From: Rhodoferax sp.
Lineage (GTDB): Bacteria; Pseudomonadota; Gammaproteobacteria; Burkholderiales; Burkholderiaceae_C
Direction of reading: 5' to 3'
Assembly: GCA_030683195.1 (NCBI GenBank)
Contig: JAUXQA010000437.1
Coordinates: 1 to 9,443 of the forward strand
DNA: 9,443 nt
The notes under the pieces were generated by a model that worked only from the letters and a program-made list of their open reading frames with translations, made no database searches and had not been told where the DNA came from. A program made the position numbers and the translations under genes. Below, one piece after another: positions 1-7,595 of the stretch. How positions within the stretch are numbered: position 1 is the first letter of the stretch; every line of letters starts with the position of its first letter.

Positions 1-2261
1 TCAAGCAAATCATGACTCAGCACCTGCCCCTCGGGCAAGCGCCTGGAGAGCACGGAGTGCATCGCCTTCACATTGAGCAGCCCTTTGCCGGAAAAAGTTC
101 CTTCAGAGAAAACATCCTGGTAGATCTCCGAACTGGCTGCACTGTAGGGGTCAATGCCACACTGCCCCGAAAAGAGCCAGTGGTAAACCGTAAATTCCCT
201 GGCTGCAGGCAGTGGCGTGGCCACGCGTGGCTGCAATATTCCATAGCCACTGACCACAACGCGACCACTGGCGTCGAGCTGGGGTTGATTGTGAGGATGG
301 GCAGCGACGCCAACCAGCGCCCTCAGGCAGCCGGGCGGCAACTGCGTGTCACTGTCCAGTGTGAACACATACGGTGTGTCTGCTTCAATTTGAGACGCGT
401 CACCCAAGTCAAAAAACTCGGACCGGTGGCCCTCTGCCAAAGCGGCCATTAACCATTCGATCTTTCCACGCTTGCGCTCCCAACCGATCCAGCGTTGTTC
501 GGTCAGACTGAACCGACGCGCACGATGCAACACCCCGAATCGAGGCACCAACCCAGCCTCCTGCCCAAGCCTGGGGTAGCGTGCATTCAGAGCCCTGATG
601 CCTGCAACGGCCTGATTCAGATGTTCTGCGTCCGTGTCCACTTGGGCACTGTCAGCGTCGGCCCAGTCGGACAGAAGGAAGAACTGCGCATGAGCCTCTG
701 AATTTGCCAGGTAATGGAGCTCCAGGCGTTCCAGGAGGTCACGGGTGGAACCGGCGCTGGTCAGCATGCACGGAATCACCACCATGACACGCTGCGAAGC
801 GGGCACCCCTTGGGCCAGCTCCAGTCGCGGTACATGCTGGGGCGCAACGGATTCGCTGATGATCCGATTCACAAGAGCAACGACCGCTTCGGACGCCGGA
901 AACGCCGCCATGACAACACCCATGCTGAGCAGCAGCGGGGTAATTGACCCATCAGCTCCGTAACGAGTCATGGCCCACAGAAGCAGGCACGAGCATCCCA
1001 GAATAAAGAACAGGTAAATGGCCAGAATAAATCGACGATCCAGCAACTGCCACAACATCGACTTGCTCTGTCGCAACCCAAGCGATTGCCAGAATACGGG
1101 CCTGCCATCGCCCTGTAACCAATACGCAGCACTGGCCTGCTCCGGGGAATGAGCGTGGGGCGCCGTCATCAGGCCAAGAAGACGCTGCGCCACGGAAACT
1201 TCAGTTTGATCACATCGCCTGGCCAGCCGCTCTATGGTGTGCAGCGTTTGGTCACGCGTTGCCGTGCACTCAGCTTCAAATACGGGTGAACCCAACAGCA
1301 ACCGCATCAGCGTACTGCTTTGGGCAATGATGTCAGGCCAGCTGGCATCACCGATGGCACGCAGCGAAGAGATGCTGTTGCGCATGCTCAAGTTGTCAGC
1401 AGCCTGATCCGCGCCTTGCTGCAATTGCATGGCGGCGAGATCCGGCAACGCCTTGTACAACCAAGCCTCCAGCTCAACAATCTCGGGCGAAGGTGACCCG
1501 ACTCTCAAGTCCTGCAGCCTTGATGCCATTTGCACCAAAAAAACTTGGTGAATGTCACGAACTCGGAGCATCGAAAGCAACAAGTCAAGTTGCTCCGTGG
1601 TGTAGGACTGCTGCTTGTCAAAACAGAGGTTGGCGATTTCACGCGCTGCTTTGTTGGTCGCAATGCGCTGGGACAGTCGACGTATGTTTTCAATCAACAC
1701 CACACGCAAAGTCGTGGGTAAAGCCCAGATTTCACTCAAATTCAGCTCGCGCTCCTCTTGGTAAGCCGCGAGAAAATTGATCAGCATGGCTTCATCAAAA
1801 GCGCTGTCGGTATGGGCCACGAAGGCCCACGCCACGCCGTAGATCCGGGGCAAACCCGCCAGGGGTTCGTCGATCAACTTGGGCAATGTGGAGAAATAAC
1901 GCCGGGAGAGACCCGCATTGATCTCGTTCAGTTGAACCTCGATCAGCTGAAAGTTGTCAAGAAGCCATTCCGCCGCCGGGCTGATGTCGTAGCCCGTTTT
2001 GGCCAGAACACCAATATAGTGGTGTGCCTCGCGCAAGGCGGTGAGGTTGCCTTTGATTCTCGGGAAAAAATTCGACCCACTTGAGTTGGATCGGGTTGCA
2101 CGATGGGTTGCGCCCAGACTTCGCCCGTGCTGGGCGAATCTCAGCGGCCCGAAAACCTCGGACCTGATCGGCGCCTGAACCGGCTCGTGCAGTCCGTCTA
2201 CAAGTGCACAGAGCAGTGGCGGAGCATCAGGAACAAGCGCATGGAGTCTGACGGTAAGCAT
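1..2261 (-). CDS. ndvB: Cyclic beta-1,2-glucan synthase (NdvB/ChvB/Cgs family), N-terminal 753 residues, partial
   Basis: An inner-membrane glycosyltransferase that polymerises glucose from UDP-glucose into cyclic beta-1,2-glucan, which is delivered to the periplasm. Family proteins are about 2800 residues. Only the N-terminal quarter is visible; the rest of the GT84 region, the glucoamylase-like domain and the GH94 phosphorylase domain would lie beyond the left edge. The frame is uninterrupted from ATG 2261 to base 3. Residues about 30-60 (RSEVFGPLRFAQHGRSLGA) and AAEWLLDNF (96-104) match the conserved N-terminal region. Membrane segments lie at about 411-431 and 440-464. The glycosyltransferase domain shows DSD (636-638, followed by TQLP), GIDPYS (702-707), EGTFSGKG (720-727) and SHDLL (749-753). 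An in-frame TAG six bases upstream of the ATG fixes the longest possible start, and no other ATG occurs for more than 100 codons, so 2261 is the likely start. Its composition looks somewhat less GC-rich than the dehydrogenase. It lies directly downstream of the small membrane-protein ORF. Confidence 0.88.
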   Translation of the reverse strand, partial: MLTVRLHALVPDAPPLLCALVDGLHEPVQAPIRSEVFGPLRFAQHGRSLGATHRATRSNSSGSNFFPRIKGNLTALREAHHYIGVLAKTGYDISPAAEWLLDNFQLIEVQLNEINAGLSRRYFSTLPKLIDEPLAGLPRIYGVAWAFVAHTDSAFDEAMLINFLAAYQEERELNLSEIWALPTTLRVVLIENIRRLSQRIATNKAAREIANLCFDKQQSYTTEQLDLLLSMLRVRDIHQVFLVQMASRLQDLRVGSPSPEIVELEAWLYKALPDLAAMQLQQGADQAADNLSMRNSISSLRAIGDASWPDIIAQSSTLMRLLLGSPVFEAECTATRDQTLHTIERLARRCDQTEVSVAQRLLGLMTAPHAHSPEQASAAYWLQGDGRPVFWQSLGLRQSKSMLWQLLDRRFILAIYLFFILGCSCLLLWAMTRYGADGSITPLLLSMGVVMAAFPASEAVVALVNRIISESVAPQHVPRLELAQGVPASQRVMVVIPCMLTSAGSTRDLLERLELHYLANSEAHAQFFLLSDWADADSAQVDTDAEHLNQAVAGIRALNARYPRLGQEAGLVPRFGVLHRARRFSLTEQRWIGWERKRGKIEWLMAALAEGHRSEFFDLGDASQIEADTPYVFTLDSDTQLPPGCLRALVGVAAHPHNQPQLDASGRVVVSGYGILQPRVATPLPAAREFTVYHWLFSGQCGIDPYSAASSEIYQDVFSEGTFSGKGLLNVKAMHSVLSRRLPEGQVLSHDLL

Positions 2262-2267
2262 CCTCTA
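2262..2267 (-). promoter_or_regulatory. Stop/ribosome-binding overlap before the glucan synthase start
   Basis: The minus strand reads TAGAGG immediately followed by the ATG at 2261. The TAG is both the stop of the small ORF and the nearest in-frame upstream stop of the glucan synthase frame (same phase), and AGAGG is Shine-Dalgarno-like. With no spacer before the ATG, AGAGG is too close for ordinary initiation. Reinitiation by ribosomes finishing the small ORF is therefore a reasonable explanation. Confidence 0.4.
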
Positions 2268-2507
2268 AATGAGCCAGAATGCCAGAGCGGAAACCGCAGC
2301 CAGAATGGCCAGCGTGGTTATGAACCTGGAGGCCACAAACCCATGCATGGACTCTGCAACACAATGCAGATTGAACAAATGCAGGCGTGAGTTTTGACAG
2401 GCACTCAGGTGCTCTCCCAGAGTCTGGGTGTCACTTTTTGAAATGATCGCGCCCTCACCATAAGTAGCGGTGCGCCAAGCGCAGTGGGGTGTGACAGGGT
2501 GGGACAT
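2265..2507 (-). CDS. Small hypothetical protein with a C-terminal membrane segment, upstream of the glucan synthase
   Basis: An 80-residue ORF that I do not recognise. The first 60 residues are polar, with three cysteines (C9, C37, C49) and several histidines. Residues 62-80 (FITTLAILAAVSALAFWLI) are a single hydrophobic stretch at the extreme C-terminus, which would make it a tail-anchored single-pass membrane protein. Evidence that it is real: a GGAG six bases before the ATG, and a TAG stop that ends 3 bp before the glucan synthase ATG, an arrangement typical of translational coupling. Against it: it is short, has no known homologue by eye, and the first half overlaps another open frame. 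An internal ATG at residue 54 could instead yield a 27-residue peptide that is mostly the membrane segment. If genuine, its position suggests a role with the membrane-bound glucan synthase, either as a small accessory subunit or as a leader that sets its translation. This is inference. Confidence 0.5.
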   Translation of the reverse strand: MSHPVTPHCAWRTATYGEGAIISKSDTQTLGEHLSACQNSRLHLFNLHCVAESMHGFVASRFITTLAILAAVSALAFWLI

Positions 2508-2650
2508 CGGGCGCTCCAGATTGGCAGAAGAAATGGGTTAAATCCAAGTATCTTCACCAAGGGGACGCGGGTCTGTTCGCCACACAACATAACAGTGAGG
2601 TCAACGCGACAAAGGCCAAACCAAAGAAGATCAGCCCTTGCTCGCACTGC
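2508..2650. other. 143-bp gap between gdhB and the small ORF
   Basis: No strong rho-independent terminator follows the dehydrogenase stop. The only hairpin noted is CTGTT/AACAG with a 13-nt loop and no U tract. The minus strand contains a TTGACC and, seven bases later, a TATGTT preceded by TG. This resembles an extended -10 box, but the -35 spacing is wrong. Transcription of the downstream genes could come from here or from read-through, and the sequence does not decide. Confidence 0.4.
2514..2517 (-). promoter_or_regulatory. Shine-Dalgarno of the small ORF
   Basis: The minus strand reads GGAG followed by six bases and then the ATG at 2507. This is a well-placed ribosome binding site, better than those of the two large upstream genes, and is the main reason to accept the 80-residue ORF and this start. 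Confidence 0.55.
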
Positions 2651-5600
2651 CTACACCAGGTTGCGCAACTCCCTCAAAGCCACTGACAACATCGCCAAGT
2701 CAGCATGGGCAACATCAGCCAGTTCGGTCAACAGCCGCTGGGCGCGTGCCAACTCTGTGCTGTTGAGCAGCTGCCAGTCTGCCAAGCGGGCCTCGGACGG
2801 TCCTTCCCCTGCACTGACCACCTGTAGTGTCATGGTGCGCTGGAGGTCAGCCAGGTCGTCGCCCAGCGCCACCTTGGCCAGCGTCTGCCAGTAGCTGGCC
2901 GTTGGCAGGGAGTCAATCTGCTGGTGCAGACGGTGGAGTTGCAGGCTCTGACCCACACCCACATACACCTCGGCCGTCTCCAGCAGGCTGTGCCGGGCGG
3001 TATCGGCAATCTCGGCAATATCAAGCGCCATGAACAAACCCTCAGTCGCCTGGACGCGTTGGGCGAGGTCCAGCGGCACGCCAGCCTGCACCCAGGCGTC
3101 AACTTGCGGCGATGCCAGGTCTGATTGAACCCATTGCTCGCGCAAGGCCTGCGCCGCCGGCGCAAAACGGGTCACCATCTGCTCCAGCGGCTCGGCCAGC
3201 CGCTTGGACCGCAAAAACCAGGCGGTGGCGCGTACCGTGAGCCGATCCAGCGTCAGAATCATGTCGGACTGAAGGGCATCGGGCACCTGATTGTCCAAAG
3301 CCTCGATTTGTTGCCACAACGGCACATAGCCAAACACCTCCCTCGTGGCCAGATAGGCCCGCACAATTTGAGGTGGCGTAGCTCCCGTCAACTCAGTCAT
3401 GCGGTGCACAAACGTCGAGCCTACCCGGTTCACCATGCTGTTGAGTACATGGGTGGCGATGATCTCGCGGCGCAGCGGATGGCGCGCAATGGTGCTGGCG
3501 AACTGCGCCCGCAGGGCGGCAGGAAAATATCGACTCAGTGCAGTCGCCACCCAGGGGTCTTCGGGCAAATCGGAGGCCACCAGCACATCGGATAACCACA
3601 TCTTGCTGTAAGCGAGCAAGACGGCACGCTCGGGGCTGGTCAGCCCCAAGCCCTTCGCATCTCGTTCAGCCAGTTGCTCATCCGACGGCAGGGCCTCAAT
3701 GCTTCGATTCAAGCGCCCCTGCTTTTCCAGAAAGCGCATGAAGCGGGTTTCTCGGTCCAGCAAGCGGTGCGGGCCTTCGTGCTTGGAGACCGAGAGAATT
3801 TGCGTCTGAAAATAGTTGTCCCGCAGCACCAGCCCGGCGATTTCGTCCGTCATCTGGGGGAGCAGCTGGTTGCGCTGTTTTTCGGTCATTTCCCCGTCAC
3901 TCACCACCAGACCCAGCAAAATCTTGATGTTCACTTCATGGTCGGAAGTGTCCACACCCGCCGAGTTGTCGATGGCGTCGGTGTTGATGCGCACGCCGGC
4001 CAAGGCTGCTTCAATACGGCCCCGCTGCGTCATGCCCAGGTTGCCACCTTCGGCGACCACCTTGCAGCGCAGCTCGGCGCCATTGATGCGCAACACATCA
4101 TTGGCGCGGTCACCCACGTCAGCGTGGCTCTCCGACGTGGCCTTGACATAGGTGCCAATGCCGCCGTTGTACAAAAGATCCACCGGCGCCTTGAGAATGG
4201 CCGAGACCAGATCGGTGGGGTTGATTTGTGCCAAGTCCAGGCCCAACGCCTGGCGCACCTGGGGTGACAGCGAAATCGACTTCTCCGAGCGCGACCACAC
4301 GCCGCCACCTTCGGAGATCAGGGCGCTGTCGTAATCGGCCCAGCTGGAGCGGGGGAGCAAAAACAGGCGCTGACGCTCCGCAAACGACAGGGTAGCCTGT
4401 GGCACCGGATCAATAAAAATATGACGGTGGTCAAAGGCCGCTACCAAACGAATGTGAGGCGACAACAGCATGCCATTGCCAAACACGTCTCCCGACATAT
4501 CACCCACCCCCACGACCGTGAAGTCCTGAGTTTGGGTGTTAACGCCCATCTCCCGAAAATGGCGCTTGACACTTTCCCACGCCCCTCGCGCCGTGATGCC
4601 CATGGCCTTGTGGTCATAACCCACGCTACCCCCCGAGGCAAACGCATCACCCAGCCAGTGGCCATACTCCTTGCTCACCGCATTGGCGTAGTCAGAGAAC
4701 GTGGCCGTGCCTTTGTCTGCGGCCACCACCAGGTACGCGTCATCGCCGTCCAGGCGCACCACCTGCGGCGGAGCAACGGCCTGGCCGGCGACCAGGTTGT
4801 CAGTGATGTCCAGCAAGCCACGCAGGTAATCCTGGTAACAAGCCACGCCTTCTTTCAGATACGCCTCGCGGTCGCTTCCAGATGGCGCTTTTTTCAGGAC
4901 AAAGCCGCCTTTGGAGCCCACGGGGACAATAACTGTGTTTTTCACCATTTGGGCTTTGACCAGACCCAGGACTTCTGTGCGGAAGTCATCGGGTCGATCC
5001 GACCAGCGCAAACCACCCCGCGCAACCCGGCCACCGCGAAGGTGAATTCCCTCAAAGCGCGGTGAATACACAAAAATCTCATATAGGGGCCGCGGCAATG
5101 GCAGACCCGGAATTTGGGCCGAATCAAACTTGAAACTCACAAAGCTGCGGCGCGGACCGGGATCGCCCGAATGCCCCACACCGGTTCGCCAAAAATTGGT
5201 GCGCAAGGTCGCCTGCAACAGCGCGAGCAACTGGCGCAGCACCCGGTCATCCGAAAGATTGCTGACCTTCTCGAGTGCCTGCTCAATCGCATTCACCTGG
5301 GCCTGCGCGCCGTCCGCATTTGACGCCTGGGGATCGAAACGCAACTTGAACAAGTTGATCAGCATGCGTGCAATGCGCGGGTGGGCGCACAGGGTGAGCG
5401 CAATCGTGGCCTGCGACTGCGCAAAACCGATTTGCTTGAGGTACTTGGCGTAAGCACGCAGCACCACAATCTCATCACAGGCCAGGCCGCCGAGCAACAC
5501 CAGCCGGTTGAAACTGTCGCTCTCCACCTCGCCCCGAAAAACTTTGCCGAACGCATCTTCAAACAAGTGCGCCAAAGTGTCTTGCTCGACCTCCCCGCTG

Positions 5601-7465
5601 GACTGCGCCTGGAGCTCAAAGTCATGCAAAGAGACCTCAGCGGCCTCGTCTGGCGCACCCAGCGTGATGCGGTAGTTGGACTCTGCCAGCACGCGAACTC
5701 CCATGTTCTCCAGCATCGGCAAGCTGTCCGACAGCACCACCGGCTGGCCCAACAAGTACACCTTGAAGTTCAAGCGGTCGCTCACCGGACCCTGGGTCAG
5801 TGACAGCGCGAGCGGTGCTTGCGGAGTCAGGCTGGCGAGTTTGATGGCGTCCGGCACAGCGGCCCGGGCATGCACACGCTCTCGGTAATCCGCCGGCATG
5901 GCTTCGCCCCAGCGCTTGTACAGGCTCAGGCCTTGGCCTTCGCCCAAAGCGTCAACCAGCGCTTCTCGCAATTCATCGGGCCAGCGCCGGGCGGCTCCTG
6001 CCAGTTTGCGCTCCACATCCTTGCGCTCAAACGAGCGTGCCTGGCCGGGCTCGGTGCGCACGGTAAAGTGAATCTGGGCCAGGGTGGGGTCATTGAGCAA
6101 AACCTCAAAGTCGGCGCTGCTGCCGCCCAGAGCCGTCAGCAGAATGCGCTGGAACTTGATGCGCAGGTCCGTCGAGTAGGCTTCGCGCGGCACATACACC
6201 AGGCAAGATACAAAGCGGTCAAACGCATCACGCCAGGTAAACAGGCGCAGGCGTTGGCGCTCACCCAGCGCCAAAATGCCTGTGGCGGTATCAAACAACT
6301 CGCCGTCGGTGATCTGAAACAGGTCGTCCCTCGGAAAGGTCTCCAGCGTGTGCTGCAGTGCCTTGGCCAGGTGCCCACCAGGTGCCAGGCCCGCGCGCTT
6401 GACCATGGCATCGACCTTACCTCGCAACAGCGGAATCTCGGCTACCCGCGCGCTGTAAACCGTGGAGGTGAACAGGCCGATGAACCGGTGCTCTCCCACT
6501 ACTGCGCCGTCAGCGTCGTAGCGCTTGATGCCAATGTAGTCGGTGTAGCCCGTACGGTGCACTGTGGAGCGGGTGTTCGACTTGGTCACAATCAATATCG
6601 GCACAGGGGCGCCCGCCTGCGCCCGTGCCGCCTCGGGCAACGCCAGAAAACTGGCCGACAGTGGCGCGCCTTCCTCGTCACGCAAAACACCCAGGCCACT
6701 GCCAGCCACCCGCTGCAGGGCAGGTTGACCGTCGTGGGCAACCAGCGTGTGCAAACGGTAGCCCAGCACAGTCAGGTGCTCATCGGCCAGCCAGGTCAAA
6801 AAGGCCCGGCTCTCCGCCAGTTGGTCTGCAGGCACCGTGGCAGGAGCCGCGTCCAGCTCACGAATGACACTTTGCAACTGCTCCACCATGGGTTGCCAGT
6901 CTTGCACGGCCTGGCGCACATCTGACAGCACAGCCTCCAACCCGGCAACCAGCGCCGCGCGTTGCTGGGCGTCCACCAGCCGGTCCACCTCAATGCTCAT
7001 CCAGGACTCCCGGGGCGCCTGCGACACGTCACGCGTTTCAAGCTCCATCAAGCGGCCATCAGCATCCCGCTGCACCGCAAAAATGGGATGCACCACCAAA
7101 TGCAAGGTCAAGCCTTGGCGCTTGATCTCCATGATGGTGCTGTCCACCAAAAAAGGCATGTCGTCGTTGACGATCTCGATCACAGAATGGCGTGAACTCC
7201 AGCCGTTGTCCACCACGGACGGGCTGAAAACACGCACTTTAGGCTTGCCCGGCGTGCGCTGCGCACCCAATTGCCAATGAGAAAGCACAGCGCCCCACAA
7301 ATCTTCCGGGCTGCGCTCAGCCAGATCGTCCGTGTCCAGTTGGCGCAGATGTTCGCGGCCGAACACCTCCACCGCGCGGCGCTGGGCCGCATTCAGGCGG
7401 GTAGCGGCCAGGGCCAGTACGGCCTCAATGAGTTCGTTGCGCTGCGGGTCAGAAGATTTTTCCAT
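2651..7465 (-). CDS. gdhB: NAD-specific glutamate dehydrogenase, large 180-kDa class (GdhB type), complete
   Basis: A cytoplasmic enzyme that oxidatively deaminates L-glutamate with NAD+ to 2-oxoglutarate, ammonium and NADH, feeding glutamate carbon into the TCA cycle. Its 1604 residues are normal for this class (about 1600; hexameric GDHs are near 450). The long N-terminal region has the class-typical ACT-like segment, with DDMPFLVDS (101-109) and a hydrophobic strand ending HPIF (126-129). The catalytic core has GGLRWSDRPDDF (817-828), then VPVGSKGGF (847-855), whose K852 corresponds to the catalytic lysine of glutamate dehydrogenases. Next come the NAD-binding GVGDMSGDVFGNG (986-998), FDHRHIFIDP (1011-1020), YNGGIGTY (1099-1106), AEGGN (1138-1142) and NSAGVD (1167-1172). 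A helical C-terminal domain of over 350 residues completes the protein. ATG 7465 is chosen because an in-frame TGA lies six codons upstream; only a weak GAAG precedes it at about 10 nt. Family members are often allosterically regulated through the terminal extensions; regulation here is unknown. No key residue appears missing. Confidence 0.96.
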   Translation of the reverse strand: MEKSSDPQRNELIEAVLALAATRLNAAQRRAVEVFGREHLRQLDTDDLAERSPEDLWGAVLSHWQLGAQRTPGKPKVRVFSPSVVDNGWSSRHSVIEIVNDDMPFLVDSTIMEIKRQGLTLHLVVHPIFAVQRDADGRLMELETRDVSQAPRESWMSIEVDRLVDAQQRAALVAGLEAVLSDVRQAVQDWQPMVEQLQSVIRELDAAPATVPADQLAESRAFLTWLADEHLTVLGYRLHTLVAHDGQPALQRVAGSGLGVLRDEEGAPLSASFLALPEAARAQAGAPVPILIVTKSNTRSTVHRTGYTDYIGIKRYDADGAVVGEHRFIGLFTSTVYSARVAEIPLLRGKVDAMVKRAGLAPGGHLAKALQHTLETFPRDDLFQITDGELFDTATGILALGERQRLRLFTWRDAFDRFVSCLVYVPREAYSTDLRIKFQRILLTALGGSSADFEVLLNDPTLAQIHFTVRTEPGQARSFERKDVERKLAGAARRWPDELREALVDALGEGQGLSLYKRWGEAMPADYRERVHARAAVPDAIKLASLTPQAPLALSLTQGPVSDRLNFKVYLLGQPVVLSDSLPMLENMGVRVLAESNYRITLGAPDEAAEVSLHDFELQAQSSGEVEQDTLAHLFEDAFGKVFRGEVESDSFNRLVLLGGLACDEIVVLRAYAKYLKQIGFAQSQATIALTLCAHPRIARMLINLFKLRFDPQASNADGAQAQVNAIEQALEKVSNLSDDRVLRQLLALLQATLRTNFWRTGVGHSGDPGPRRSFVSFKFDSAQIPGLPLPRPLYEIFVYSPRFEGIHLRGGRVARGGLRWSDRPDDFRTEVLGLVKAQMVKNTVIVPVGSKGGFVLKKAPSGSDREAYLKEGVACYQDYLRGLLDITDNLVAGQAVAPPQVVRLDGDDAYLVVAADKGTATFSDYANAVSKEYGHWLGDAFASGGSVGYDHKAMGITARGAWESVKRHFREMGVNTQTQDFTVVGVGDMSGDVFGNGMLLSPHIRLVAAFDHRHIFIDPVPQATLSFAERQRLFLLPRSSWADYDSALISEGGGVWSRSEKSISLSPQVRQALGLDLAQINPTDLVSAILKAPVDLLYNGGIGTYVKATSESHADVGDRANDVLRINGAELRCKVVAEGGNLGMTQRGRIEAALAGVRINTDAIDNSAGVDTSDHEVNIKILLGLVVSDGEMTEKQRNQLLPQMTDEIAGLVLRDNYFQTQILSVSKHEGPHRLLDRETRFMRFLEKQGRLNRSIEALPSDEQLAERDAKGLGLTSPERAVLLAYSKMWLSDVLVASDLPEDPWVATALSRYFPAALRAQFASTIARHPLRREIIATHVLNSMVNRVGSTFVHRMTELTGATPPQIVRAYLATREVFGYVPLWQQIEALDNQVPDALQSDMILTLDRLTVRATAWFLRSKRLAEPLEQMVTRFAPAAQALREQWVQSDLASPQVDAWVQAGVPLDLAQRVQATEGLFMALDIAEIADTARHSLLETAEVYVGVGQSLQLHRLHQQIDSLPTASYWQTLAKVALGDDLADLQRTMTLQVVSAGEGPSEARLADWQLLNSTELARAQRLLTELADVAHADLAMLSVALRELRNLV

Positions 7466-7544
7466 GATGGTGTGCTTCGCTCAAGTCAAAGAAATCGACT
7501 TTAGACCGGCACGCCACAAACCACAAATGCTGTTTGCAGGCCAG

Positions 7545-7574
7545 GTTATGCAAAAAATGCATGATTGAAAACAA
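7545..7574 (-). promoter_or_regulatory. Weak candidate promoter for the glutamate dehydrogenase gene
   Basis: In the 130-bp gap between the antiporter stop and the dehydrogenase start, the minus strand has TTGTTT (7574-7569), an 18-bp spacer and CATAAC (7550-7545). These match the sigma-70 -35 box at 3-4 positions and the -10 box at 4 of 6, so the site is only a possibility. It would leave a leader of roughly 75 nt before the ATG at 7465. The gap contains no clear rho-independent terminator, so read-through from the antiporter gene is equally possible. Confidence 0.2.
7548..7562. repeat. Inverted repeat ATGCA-N5-TGCAT upstream of gdhB
   Basis: A perfect 5-bp inverted repeat separated by five A/T bases lies about 85 bp upstream of the dehydrogenase start and overlaps the candidate promoter spacer and -10 box. 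Two-fold symmetric half sites of this size can be operators for dimeric regulators, but they also occur by chance. No particular regulator can be named from the sequence. Confidence 0.3.
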
Positions 7575-7595
7575 CCGCCTGACCACCGTGAACAC

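Noticed and set aside
12..2084. Series of short plus-strand frames in the left region, suggesting decayed or non-coding DNA
   Set aside because: Direct translation of the minus strand shows one uninterrupted 753-codon glucan synthase frame that leaves the window without a stop. The plus-strand frames are its shadows, so there is no pseudogene.
2560..2620. CTGTT/AACAG inverted repeat as a terminator for gdhB
   Set aside because: The stem is only 5 bp, the loop is 13 nt, and no T tract follows on the minus strand.
2575..2620. TTGACC plus TATGTT as a sigma-70 promoter for the small ORF
   Set aside because: The two boxes are only 7 bp apart, so they cannot act together. An extended -10 alone is too weak a signal to call.
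2405..2647. Second 80-codon minus-strand frame beginning with GTG just after the dehydrogenase stop
   Set aside because: It has no Shine-Dalgarno, overlaps the better-supported small ORF in another phase, and shows no coherent domain or membrane topology.
5819..6925. Long plus-strand open frame (368 codons) opposite the glutamate dehydrogenase gene
   Set aside because: It is antisense to a well-supported conserved domain, is low in hydrophobic or motif structure, and is rich in H/Q/R as expected from reading GC-rich coding DNA backwards.
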